Source: Nitrospira sp. (lineage in GTDB: Bacteria > Nitrospirota > Nitrospiria > Nitrospirales > Nitrospiraceae). Taken from it: a stretch of 64,000 nucleotides of DNA. Under the pieces are notes generated by a model, which was not told the DNA's origin, did no database searches, and saw nothing but the letters and a program-made list of their open reading frames with translations. Made by a program: the position numbers and the translations under genes. The number at the start of each line of letters is the position of its first letter. Position 1 is the stretch's first letter. Positions 8,314-16,239 of the stretch are shown one piece after another. Location of the stretch: NCBI GenBank assembly GCA_023248215.1, contig JAHFEW010000001.1, forward strand, positions 1 to 64,000. The letters are read 5' to 3'.

Positions 8314-10638
8314 GTGATCAAGGCGGGAGGCAGGCGATGGGTGCCGATTTTCTTTCTTGCGCTAGTGGTGCTCTACACGATCGGTGCGGGAGAACTCCTG
8401 TACGCGCAGGACGGCGTGCCGCTGGTGACATCGGCCACGATCCGTGGCCAGAAACGCATTGAATTGCAGGCGATCGAGGGGCGTCTCACGCTCAAGGCGA
8501 ACGACCGTTTTACCGCCGACGCGCTCCGTGAGCAGGTCAAAATTCTGTATGGAACCGGCTACTTCGAGGATGTGCAGGTCGAGACGGAACCCGGTCCAGG
8601 CGGCGTGGCCGTCGTGTTTGTCGTCCGGGAAAAGCCCTTCATTACAGAAATCGTGTTCGATGGGAACGAGGAATTGAGCGACGATAAGCTCAAAGAAAAG
8701 ATTACCATCAAGAGCCAAACGTTTCTCGACCAGCAGCAAGCCAAGGAGAGCGCGGAGAAGATCCGGCTCGCCTATCAAGAAGACGGGTTTTTCAACTGCC
8801 AGGTGATCCCCGTGATTCAGGCGGTGGATGAAGACCGGAAGCGGCTGACGTATTTCATCAAGGAAGGCACCAAGGCCAAGGTCAGACACATCAATTTCGA
8901 GGGCATGCGGGCCGTGACCAAGGAAGAAATGTTCAAGGTGACGGCGACCCGCGAATGGATTCCGTGGTATGGAATCATCACGCAGCTGAAGGTGCCGTCG
9001 CTGCTCTCCGATGCCGGCGTGCTCAAGCGCGAGGAACTCGGCAACGACATCGAACGCATGCGGGAAGTCTATTTGAACAAGGGCTACCTAAACGTGCAGA
9101 TCAGCCAGCCGTCCCTGGAACTCAGCGAAGACAAAAAATGGTTTGAGATCAGCTATTCGATCGTCGAGGGTGAGCCGTTCATCGTGCAGGAAGTGGGCTT
9201 TCGCGGGAATACGGTCTTCGAGGATCATGAATTGCGGGAAGGGTTGAATATCAAACCCGGCGAAATTTTTCAGCGGGCCAAGATTCGCGGGGAAATCACG
9301 CGCATCACGGACATGTACGGCGCCAAGGGGTATGCCTTCGCCGACGTGGTTCCGAACGTGACGCCCGACAACAATACGCGCACGGCCACGATTCTCCTCA
9401 ATGTGAAGGAAGGGGAGATGATGCGGATCCGAGAGATCCACGTCAACGGTAACGACAAGACACGCGACAACGTGGTGCGCCGGGAACTGCGGTTGGATGA
9501 GCAGGATGTCATCGATACCCTGGCGTTAAAACGCAGCTTTCAGCGGTTGAACAATCTCAACTTTTTCGAGACCGTGGAAATTCTGCCGCAGCAGGTCGAT
9601 GTCGACAAGGTCGATCTCAACGTGAAAGTCAAAGAGAAGCCGACCGGCCAGTTCAGCATCGGCGGCGGATTCAGCACGCTGGATAAGTTGGTCGCGATTG
9701 CGGATATCACCGAAGGCAATCTCGGCGGCAACGGCTGGCTGGGGCGTATCCGCGGACAATTGGGTCAGCAGCGGTCCTTGGGATTGGTCACCTTCCGCAA
9801 TCCCTATGTGAACGACTCCTACAATGCCTTGCAGTTGGATATCTATCGGACGATGACCAATTACATTTCCTATTTCGAATCGAAGTCGGGCGTGAGTGCG
9901 ACCTGGAGCCGATGGTTGTCGGAGTATGTGAATGCGAGCGTTAGCCTTTTCGGTGAGCAACTCACCTACCGAGATCCTGAGCCGGGCTTGTGCCCGGACC
10001 TGATTCCGTTGATCTGCAGTCAGCTGGGGTCGCAATCCTCGACCGGCATTCGCACGTCCATCTTTCGGGATACCCGGGACTACTATCTGGACCCTCGGAC
10101 CGGATGGCGACTGAGCCTCGGCGCCGACTACGGCACTCCCGCTCTTGGAGGGTCGAACCACTTTTATAAATTGTATGCCGATGTGATCAAATATACGCCG
10201 TTGATCTATGACACGCGCTTCTCGGTGCATGTTCGCTACGGGCAAACAGAGGGAATCGGGGGCAAGCCCATTCCCTTAACCGAGCGGTTTTTCGTCGGAG
10301 GCATCAACACCATGCGCGGGTTCGTGTTCGGACGGGCGGGTCCCGTGACGCCGAACGGGTCCCTGTTGGGTGCCGCCAAGGAGCTCATTTTCAACAACGA
10401 TTTTATCTTTACGATATCGTCCGAAGCGAAATTGAACGGCGTGATCTTTTTCGACTATGGCAACGGATTCGATGACAACGAGCCGGTGCAGTTTAATAAA
10501 CTGCGGAGCGCGGCCGGTTTCGAGGCCAGGTGGATTTCCCCATTTGGCCCACTGCGGGCGGCGTACGGAATCAATCTCGATCCCCGGCCGACCGAGCGCA
10601 TGGGGGTCTTTGAGTTTACGATTGGATCGCTGTTCTGA
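8314..10638 (+). CDS. bamA: Outer-membrane protein assembly factor BamA
   Basis: BamA is the Omp85 core of the BAM machine that folds beta-barrel proteins into the outer membrane. The 774-residue precursor has a signal peptide (WVPIFFLALVVLYT, cleavage near LYAQD), a run of POTRA repeats from about 35 to 430 (recurring VREKPFITEIVFDGN and VKEGEMMRIREIHVNGN type modules), and a 16-strand barrel domain ending in the C-terminal aromatic FTIGSLF. The lid motif of loop 6 is TMRGF near residue 667. The start is GTG at 8314, supported by AGAAGGAT eight bases upstream. It opens the envelope operon behind the promoter at 8087. Confidence 0.96.
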   Translation: MIKAGGRRWVPIFFLALVVLYTIGAGELLYAQDGVPLVTSATIRGQKRIELQAIEGRLTLKANDRFTADALREQVKILYGTGYFEDVQVETEPGPGGVAVVFVVREKPFITEIVFDGNEELSDDKLKEKITIKSQTFLDQQQAKESAEKIRLAYQEDGFFNCQVIPVIQAVDEDRKRLTYFIKEGTKAKVRHINFEGMRAVTKEEMFKVTATREWIPWYGIITQLKVPSLLSDAGVLKREELGNDIERMREVYLNKGYLNVQISQPSLELSEDKKWFEISYSIVEGEPFIVQEVGFRGNTVFEDHELREGLNIKPGEIFQRAKIRGEITRITDMYGAKGYAFADVVPNVTPDNNTRTATILLNVKEGEMMRIREIHVNGNDKTRDNVVRRELRLDEQDVIDTLALKRSFQRLNNLNFFETVEILPQQVDVDKVDLNVKVKEKPTGQFSIGGGFSTLDKLVAIADITEGNLGGNGWLGRIRGQLGQQRSLGLVTFRNPYVNDSYNALQLDIYRTMTNYISYFESKSGVSATWSRWLSEYVNASVSLFGEQLTYRDPEPGLCPDLIPLICSQLGSQSSTGIRTSIFRDTRDYYLDPRTGWRLSLGADYGTPALGGSNHFYKLYADVIKYTPLIYDTRFSVHVRYGQTEGIGGKPIPLTERFFVGGINTMRGFVFGRAGPVTPNGSLLGAAKELIFNNDFIFTISSEAKLNGVIFFDYGNGFDDNEPVQFNKLRSAAGFEARWISPFGPLRAAYGINLDPRPTERMGVFEFTIGSLF

Positions 10639-10679
10639 GGCGTTCTGCGTGAAGTGTGTCCGAGAAAGGAATCACCGGA

Positions 10680-11255
10680 ATGGGTGGACAAGTGTTCCGT
10701 ACAGGGTTGAGGGGCGCCGGGTGGGCCGGATGCTGTGTGGCGCTCCTGGCCACGGCGTTGCTGGTCGGCGGGTGTCGGTCGAACCATTCGACGGTGCCGG
10801 CATCAACGCGTATCGGAGTGGTGGATCCTCAGCGGGTGCTGAGCGAGACCAACGTGGGGAAAAAGGCGAAGGAGATGTTGGCGTCCTTTGCGAAGAATCG
10901 GCAGGCGCTCATCGAGTTGGAGGAAAAAGAGTTGCGTCGGATGGAAGAAGATTTCATGAAGCAGGGCAGTGTGCTGAGTGCCAATGCCAAGCGTGAACGG
11001 GAAGAACAATTCCGGCGCCGCATGGCGGAATACCAGCAGAAGGTCACCGACCTGAATCGCGAAGTGCAGGACAAGCAAAAGGATGTGTTGGACGGCTTTC
11101 GCGACAAGATCGAAGCCATGTGTGGCAAGGTGGCCAAGCGCCTGGAGCTGCAGGCGATTTTCGATCGCGGGCGTGGGGGGCCGACGATGTACTTCGACGA
11201 GGCGGTGGATGTGTCGTCGCAATTGATCGAGGAATTCAATAAAACCTACCCATGA
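10680..11255 (+). CDS. Skp/OmpH-family periplasmic chaperone, lipoprotein form
   Basis: A 191-residue OmpH/Skp family member with a lipobox. The N-terminus is basic and hydrophobic and ends LLVGGC, predicting lipidation on that Cys and membrane anchoring, unlike soluble Skp. The mature part begins RIGVVDPQRVLSET and continues as a long charged coiled coil (about residues 60-150) before a C-terminal beta strand pair. The ATG at 10680 is preferred over GTG 10656 because AAAGGA lies about nine bases upstream and it gives a normal signal sequence. It follows bamA and overlaps the next gene by ATGA. Skp family members carry unfolded outer-membrane proteins to BamA; anchoring may hold this one at a membrane. 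Confidence 0.85.
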   Translation: MGGQVFRTGLRGAGWAGCCVALLATALLVGGCRSNHSTVPASTRIGVVDPQRVLSETNVGKKAKEMLASFAKNRQALIELEEKELRRMEEDFMKQGSVLSANAKREREEQFRRRMAEYQQKVTDLNREVQDKQKDVLDGFRDKIEAMCGKVAKRLELQAIFDRGRGGPTMYFDEAVDVSSQLIEEFNKTYP

Positions 11256-11266
11256 TGAGGGACTCC

Positions 11267-11803
11267 ATGAATGGACGAATGTGGATCGTAGTTGGTGTCG
11301 TGCAGGTGCTGCTGACATGGCTGGCGCAGCCCGCCCAGGCTGCGGAGCGTCTGAAGGTGGCGATGATGGACCAGCAGCAGGTCATTGAGCGGAGCGTGGC
11401 CGGGAAGCGCGCCCTCGACGATCTCAAAAGTTATTCCACCACGCGTCAGAAAATCATCGACTCCGACGACCAGGAATTGAAAGAGCTCGAGAAGGGGGTC
11501 CAGGACGCGAATCTCTCTGAGGAGGTTCGCAAGGAGAAACAGGAGCATTTCAGGACGAAGCTCGAGGCCTATCAGCGGCGGATTCAGGACTTCAATCGTG
11601 AAGTACAGGAAAAACAACGAGCGATGGTTGCGGAGTATGCCCAAAAGATCCACGCCGCGGCGTCGGCGGTGGCTCAAAAAGAGGGATATACAGCCGTCAT
11701 CGACAAAGGGAGCGACTCGACGGTCAAGATTGTGCTCTATAGCCACCCGTCAGTCGATCTCACGGAGCAGATCATCAAGGAGTTTGATCGGCAGAACAGG
11801 TAG
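11267..11803 (+). CDS. skp: Skp/OmpH-family periplasmic chaperone
   Basis: The second OmpH/Skp-like protein, about 178 residues, has a cleavable signal peptide ending AQPAQA and no lipobox Cys. The mature part starts LKVAMMDQQQVIERS, followed by a long coiled coil with heptad spacing and a C-terminal TAVIDKGSDSTVKIVLYS strand typical of the trimerisation core. The ATG at 11267 has GAGGG five bases ahead; the ATG at 11252, which overlaps the previous stop, is a possible alternative. It is clearly a paralogue of the preceding gene (shared DFNREVQEKQ-like segment), suggesting tandem duplication in which one copy gained or lost its lipid anchor. Confidence 0.87.
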   Translation: MNGRMWIVVGVVQVLLTWLAQPAQAAERLKVAMMDQQQVIERSVAGKRALDDLKSYSTTRQKIIDSDDQELKELEKGVQDANLSEEVRKEKQEHFRTKLEAYQRRIQDFNREVQEKQRAMVAEYAQKIHAAASAVAQKEGYTAVIDKGSDSTVKIVLYSHPSVDLTEQIIKEFDRQNR

Positions 11804-11846
11804 CCAGGTCGTCGCAGTCGTCTACGCAACACAGGAGGCGGGGCTG

Positions 11847-12302
11847 ATGTCAGTGATGGACAGCATTGAGATTCAAGCGATCCTTCCCCACCGGTATCCG
11901 TTCTTGCTCGTCGATCGTATTCGCGAGCTGGATCCGGACCGCCGTATCGTGGGCATCAAAAATGTGTCGATCAACGAACCGTTTTTCCAAGGGCATTTCC
12001 CCGGCCGCCCGGTCATGCCGGGAGTCTTGATACTCGAGGCCCTGGCCCAGGTCGGCGGCGTGCTGGCCTTCAAGTCGCTCGGGTCGGTCGGCCGTCCGGT
12101 GGTGTACCTCACGGGGATCGATGCGGCGAAATTCAGGAAGCCCGTCCTGCCGGGAGATATTCTCCGATTGGAAGTCGATGTCATCAAGAAGCGCCCCCCA
12201 TTCTGGAAGATGCAGGGACGAGCCTTCGTCGAAACCGAATTGGTGTGCGAAGCGGAAGTCACTGCCATGGTGACGGACGAGAAGGCAGCGGGGGGCCAGT
12301 AA
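11847..12302 (+). CDS. fabZ: 3-hydroxyacyl-ACP dehydratase FabZ
   Basis: FabZ dehydrates beta-hydroxyacyl-ACP in fatty-acid elongation and competes with LpxA for hydroxyacyl-ACP. The 151-residue hot-dog protein carries the signature LPHRYPFLLVDR with the catalytic His, and NEPFFQGHFPGRPVMPGVLILEA with the second catalytic acidic residue in LILEALAQ. The start ATG at 11847 has AGGAGG nine bases upstream; the longer ORF overlaps skp and is rejected. In most bacteria lpxD sits between skp and fabZ, but here fabZ follows skp directly. Confidence 0.95.
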   Translation: MSVMDSIEIQAILPHRYPFLLVDRIRELDPDRRIVGIKNVSINEPFFQGHFPGRPVMPGVLILEALAQVGGVLAFKSLGSVGRPVVYLTGIDAAKFRKPVLPGDILRLEVDVIKKRPPFWKMQGRAFVETELVCEAEVTAMVTDEKAAGGQ

Positions 12303-12371
12303 CCCGAGTCTTCATGGACGACGCCGCATGTGCGTTGAACAGGAAAAGAGGGCGATGGCGAGGAGGTGTGA

Positions 12372-13181
12372 GTGAAGATACATCCGACTGCGGTGATCCA
12401 TCCCAAAGCGGTGCTCGAGGACGACGTGGAAGTGGGAGCCTATTCCGTCGTCGGTGAACACGTCAGGATCGGCGCCGGCACGCGAGTGTTGTCCCATGTA
12501 TGCATCGATGGATGGACTGATATCGGGCAGCGATGCGAATTGCATCCCTTTGTGTCGGTCGGAGGACCGCCGCAACACATGCAGTATAAGGGCGAGCCGA
12601 CCAAGGTCGTGATCGGCCATGACAACATTTTGCGCGAATACGTCACGGTGAATCGCGCGACCGTGCAAGGCGGCGGCATCACCAGCATCGGCCATTCCAA
12701 CTTTCTGATGGCCTATGTGCATGTGGCACATGATTGTCACCTCGGAAATCATCTCATTCTGGCGAATGCGGCGAGTTTGGCCGGGCATATCACCATCGGG
12801 GACCATGCCATCGTCGGCGGGCTCTCGGGCATTCACCAGTACGTGCGTATCGGCGCCTATGCCATGGTCGGAGGCTGCTGCGCGCTCGGCCAGGATCTGC
12901 CCCCTTTCATGCGGGCGGCAGGTGGATATCGCGCCCGCATGTACGGGTTGAACTCGATCGGTCTGCGCCGGCACGGCTTTTCGACCGATCGCATCGCGGC
13001 CCTGAAGCAGGCGTACGAATTGCTGTTTCGATCGGGACATCGGGTGGCCGAAGCCGTCAAGCTGGCGCGCGACACCTTCCAAGGAAGCCAGGACGTCATG
13101 CAGGTCGCCGATTTCATGGAAAGGACTAAGCGTGGCATCTGCCGTTCGGTCGGCAAAAACCAGGAAGGCGAAGAGGAGTAG
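12372..13181 (+). CDS. lpxA: UDP-N-acetylglucosamine acyltransferase LpxA
   Basis: LpxA catalyses the first lipid A step, moving a hydroxyacyl chain from ACP to O-3 of UDP-GlcNAc (or N-3 of the diamino analogue). The 269-residue protein has hexapeptide repeats forming a left-handed beta helix from residue 3 (IHPTAVIHPKAVLEDDVEVG), the catalytic-histidine segment NFLMAYVHVAHDCHLGNH near 115-130, and a C-terminal helical domain containing the LNSIGLRRHGFS motif typical of LpxA. The start is GTG at 12372 with AGGAGG five bases upstream. Whether it prefers an amino-sugar substrate is relevant given the Gfo/Idh gene downstream. Confidence 0.95.
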   Translation: MKIHPTAVIHPKAVLEDDVEVGAYSVVGEHVRIGAGTRVLSHVCIDGWTDIGQRCELHPFVSVGGPPQHMQYKGEPTKVVIGHDNILREYVTVNRATVQGGGITSIGHSNFLMAYVHVAHDCHLGNHLILANAASLAGHITIGDHAIVGGLSGIHQYVRIGAYAMVGGCCALGQDLPPFMRAAGGYRARMYGLNSIGLRRHGFSTDRIAALKQAYELLFRSGHRVAEAVKLARDTFQGSQDVMQVADFMERTKRGICRSVGKNQEGEEE

Positions 13182-13184
13182 GCA

Positions 13185-14027
13185 GTGGTCGAGCACGGAG
13201 GCCATAAAAAACAGGCGTCCGACCGCCCGCGGATCGGACTCATCGCGGGCAACGGCCGCTTTCCGATCATTTTTGCCGAGAATGCGAGGAAGCTTGGCTA
13301 TTCCGTGTCCGCGGTGGCGCACGAAGGCGAAACGGAACCGGAGTTGGAGCGGTACGTCGATCGGATTCACTGGATCAAGATCGGACAGTTCAACAAGTTG
13401 ATCAAGCTGCTGAAGACCGACGGCGTCCGGCAAGCCGTGATGCTGGGAGGCATCAGGAAGACACATGTATTTACCACCGTCCGGCCGGACTTCCGCGCCC
13501 TGGCTCTGGCCGCCCGGTTGATTCACCTGAAAGATGACGACATTCTTCGTACGGTGGCCGAGGAAATCGAGAGCGAAGGCATTCAGATCCGCGAATCCAC
13601 CTTTGGGCTTCAAGGTATTCTCGTCGAACAGGGCACGCTCACAACGCGCAAACCCAGCAAGAAAGAATGGGAGGATATCCGCTACGGGTGGGACGTGGGA
13701 AAACAGGTCGGGGCCTTGGATATCGGGCAGTGCGTCGTGGTGAAGGATCGTGTGATCGTCGCCGTCGAAGCCGTGGAGGGAACGGATGGGGCGATCCTCC
13801 GTGGCGGAGAACTGGCGCGTGAGGGCGCCGTAGTGGTGAAGCGATGCAAGCCTCAGCAGGATCTCCGGTTCGACCTGCCGGCCGTCGGCCCCCGCACGAT
13901 CGAGGTGATGGAAACCGTCAAGGCATCGGTGTTGGCACTTGAAGCAGGGCGCGGCATCCTCCTGGACCGTGACGAGACGATCGCCAAGGCGAACCGCGCC
14001 GGAATCGCCATCGTCGGGTTGATATGA
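13185..14027 (+). CDS. lpxI: UDP-2,3-diacylglucosamine pyrophosphatase LpxI
   Basis: LpxI (formerly DUF1009) hydrolyses UDP-2,3-diacylglucosamine to lipid X, replacing LpxH of Enterobacteria. The 280-residue protein starts with GLIAGNGRFPIIFAENARK, contains GQFNKLIKLLKTDGVRQAVMLGGI, and has the C-terminal catalytic domain with DIGQCVVVKDRVIVAVEAVEGTD and a DLPAVGPRTIEVM segment, all typical of the family. The start is GTG at 13185, three bases after the lpxA stop. Use of LpxI is common in alpha-proteobacteria and several other phyla. The lpxA-lpxI-oxidoreductase-lpxB order agrees with its role. Confidence 0.93.
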   Translation: MVEHGGHKKQASDRPRIGLIAGNGRFPIIFAENARKLGYSVSAVAHEGETEPELERYVDRIHWIKIGQFNKLIKLLKTDGVRQAVMLGGIRKTHVFTTVRPDFRALALAARLIHLKDDDILRTVAEEIESEGIQIRESTFGLQGILVEQGTLTTRKPSKKEWEDIRYGWDVGKQVGALDIGQCVVVKDRVIVAVEAVEGTDGAILRGGELAREGAVVVKRCKPQQDLRFDLPAVGPRTIEVMETVKASVLALEAGRGILLDRDETIAKANRAGIAIVGLI

Positions 14028-14076
14028 TGTCATCCGGCACAGGAACGGAAGCAGACGCGATGCGGAGCAGACCTTG

Positions 14077-15066
14077 ATGAAGCGGCTTCGAGCCGGGGTG
14101 ATCGGCGTCGGGCATCTCGGGCAGCACCATGCCAGGCATTATGCGAATCTCCCGGGCGCGACGCTGGTAGGGGTCTTCGATGCGGAGCCGAGTCGGGCCA
14201 AGTTGATTGCCGACCGGCATGGCGTGCAGGCCTGGACCCATCTTAACGACCTTTTGCAGCAGGTCGATATCGTCAGCATAGCCGCCCCGACATCCGCGCA
14301 TTTCGCGACGGCCAAGGCCAGCCTGGAAGCCGGCAAGCATGTGCTGGTCGAAAAACCGATTGCCGTGACGCCGGCGGAAGCCCATGAATTGGTTGAACTG
14401 GCCGCACGACGCGGCTGTCTCTTGCAAGTCGGACATAGCGAGCGGTTCAACCCGATCATGCAGCGCATGCGTTCCCATATCGAACGTCCCGCCTTTATCG
14501 AATGTCACCGGTTAAGTGCCTTCGGGGAACGTGGGACCGACGTCGATGTGGTGCTGGATTTGATGATTCACGATCTGGACCTGGTGCTGTCTTTCAATCC
14601 GGGGCCGGTCGAAGAGGTCCGAGCGGCTGGTGTTCCTGTGCTCTCGTCCAATATCGATATCGCGAACGCCCGCATTGCCTTCGCGAGCGGATGCGTTGCC
14701 AATTTGACGGCGAGCCGCGTCTCGACGAACAAAATGCGCCGCCTGCGGGTTTTTCAGCGCGACCGCTACGTGTCGATCGATTTCCAAACGCGCCAGGCCG
14801 TCGTGTTCCGCCGCACGCTGGGCAGCGGATCGCGGCCGACGATCGACGTCGAACCGTACCATGCCGGAGATGAAGAGCCGTTGCGGCTCGAATTGGAGTC
14901 GTTCATCCAGGCGGTGACGACCGGGTCGCGTCCCGTCGTCTCCGGCGAGGATGGCGAGGCGGCGCTCACTTTAGCCGGTCTTGTGCTGGAAGCCATCGGT
15001 CAATTTACCCAACGCCATTCGGAGGACCATGCATCGGGAGTGGCGTCCGGCCTGGAGAATGTGTAA
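14077..15066 (+). CDS. Gfo/Idh/MocA oxidoreductase in the lipid A operon (GnnA-like candidate)
   Basis: An NAD(P)-dependent oxidoreductase of 329 residues. The Rossmann motif is GVIGVGHLGQHHARHY near the N-terminus, followed by the family signature VEKPIAVTPAEAHELV and the VGHSERFNP segment of the substrate domain. Its place between lpxI and lpxB matches that of GnnA in Acidithiobacillus, which oxidises C-3 of UDP-GlcNAc before GnnB adds an amino group for 2,3-diamino lipid A. No aminotransferase (GnnB) is present in this window, so the role is inferred. ATG 14077 was chosen over TTG 14074; GGAG lies upstream. Confidence 0.8.
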   Translation: MKRLRAGVIGVGHLGQHHARHYANLPGATLVGVFDAEPSRAKLIADRHGVQAWTHLNDLLQQVDIVSIAAPTSAHFATAKASLEAGKHVLVEKPIAVTPAEAHELVELAARRGCLLQVGHSERFNPIMQRMRSHIERPAFIECHRLSAFGERGTDVDVVLDLMIHDLDLVLSFNPGPVEEVRAAGVPVLSSNIDIANARIAFASGCVANLTASRVSTNKMRRLRVFQRDRYVSIDFQTRQAVVFRRTLGSGSRPTIDVEPYHAGDEEPLRLELESFIQAVTTGSRPVVSGEDGEAALTLAGLVLEAIGQFTQRHSEDHASGVASGLENV

Positions 15067-15105
15067 CGGTGTTCCCTCTGTGTCCATCCGCGTGAGAAGA
15101 TCGAC

Positions 15106-16239
15106 ATGCCGCGCATTTTAATCGTGACCGGAGAAGCCTCCGGCGACCTGCACGGAGCTCACTTGGTCAAGGCGTTGAAGGAACTGTCTCCCTCCCTGCA
15201 GGTGGTCGGCATTGGCGGCGCGTCGATGCAGGCGGCCGGCGCGGAACTGGTCAAGGATATCCCTCAACTGGATGTGATGGGCCTCATCGGCCTGTCTGCG
15301 GTGAAAGCGTTGCTGCAGCGAATCTCACGGATCAGGCGACTGATCAAGGGGGAGCGCTGGGATCTTGTCGTATTGATCGACAATCCCGGTCTGAATTTTC
15401 ATTTTGCACGGGTGGCCAAGGCCTGCGGTCTCAAAGTCCTGTACTACATTGCCCCGCAGGTATGGGCCTGGCGCCAGGGGCGGATGCGCTGGATTCAGCA
15501 GCGCGTCGATCACGTGCTCGCGATTCTTCCGTTCGAGGAGGCGCTCTACAAAAAATCCGGCGTGCGCTGCACGTTTGTCGGCAATCCCATTCTGGACGAG
15601 GTGGCTCCGTCCTACGACCGGCAGGCGCTGCGCCGACAGTTCGGCTTGTCGGACGCGGGACCGGTGATCGGACTGTTTCCGGGCAGTCGAAAGGGCGAAT
15701 TGCATGAACATATGCCGCTGTTGCTGGAGACGGTGAAGCGCCTCGCGGAACGGCACCCGGCCATGCAATTTATCCTGGCGCAGGCCTCCTCGATTCAAGA
15801 CCAGCTTCTCGAGGGGTTCGTGCGGGAGAGTCCGGTTCCCATTCGGGTCTTTCGCAACCAGGCCAGTGAAGTCATGGCGGCATCGGACCTTCTCGTCGTC
15901 AAGTCGGGAACCTCCACATTGCAGGCGGCGGTGGTGGGAACTCCCATGATCTTGTTCTATCGGGCTTCCTCCTGGATCACGTACCGGCTGGCGCGCCTGT
16001 TGATCCGGGTGCCCTGGATTGGATTGGCCAATCTGGTCGCGGGGCGGGGGATCGTGCCGGAATTGATTCATGATGAGGCGACACCGGAGCGACTGATGCA
16101 AGAAACCGAACGGTTGTTGGCGGATTCTCGCGCGTATCAGGACATGCAGGCCGCCTTGTTGTCGGTACGACAGGCGTTGGGCCCCCCCGGGGCCTCGCGT
16201 CGCGCTGCGGAAGCGGTTCTGGCCGAGTGCCGACTATGA
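15106..16239 (+). CDS. lpxB: Lipid-A-disaccharide synthase LpxB
   Basis: LpxB (family GT19) condenses lipid X with UDP-diacylglucosamine to form the beta-1,6 disaccharide of lipid A at the inner-membrane face. The 377-residue protein has the N-terminal TGEASGDLHGAHLVKAL motif, VLIDNPGLNFHFARVAK, the hallmark YYIAPQVWAWRQGR near residue 110, LPFEEALY, FVGNPILD, LFPGSRKGEL and the C-terminal SGTSTLQAAVVGTPMI nucleotide-binding region. It overlaps the next gene by ATGA, so LpxB and the exporter MsbA are likely translated together. Confidence 0.96.
   Translation: MPRILIVTGEASGDLHGAHLVKALKELSPSLQVVGIGGASMQAAGAELVKDIPQLDVMGLIGLSAVKALLQRISRIRRLIKGERWDLVVLIDNPGLNFHFARVAKACGLKVLYYIAPQVWAWRQGRMRWIQQRVDHVLAILPFEEALYKKSGVRCTFVGNPILDEVAPSYDRQALRRQFGLSDAGPVIGLFPGSRKGELHEHMPLLLETVKRLAERHPAMQFILAQASSIQDQLLEGFVRESPVPIRVFRNQASEVMAASDLLVVKSGTSTLQAAVVGTPMILFYRASSWITYRLARLLIRVPWIGLANLVAGRGIVPELIHDEATPERLMQETERLLADSRAYQDMQAALLSVRQALGPPGASRRAAEAVLAECRL

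Noticed and set aside
12312-14033. 573-codon minus-strand ORF opposite lpxA and lpxI
   Set aside because: It is a shadow caused by codon bias; the plus-strand frames have full LpxA and LpxI motifs and coupled starts.
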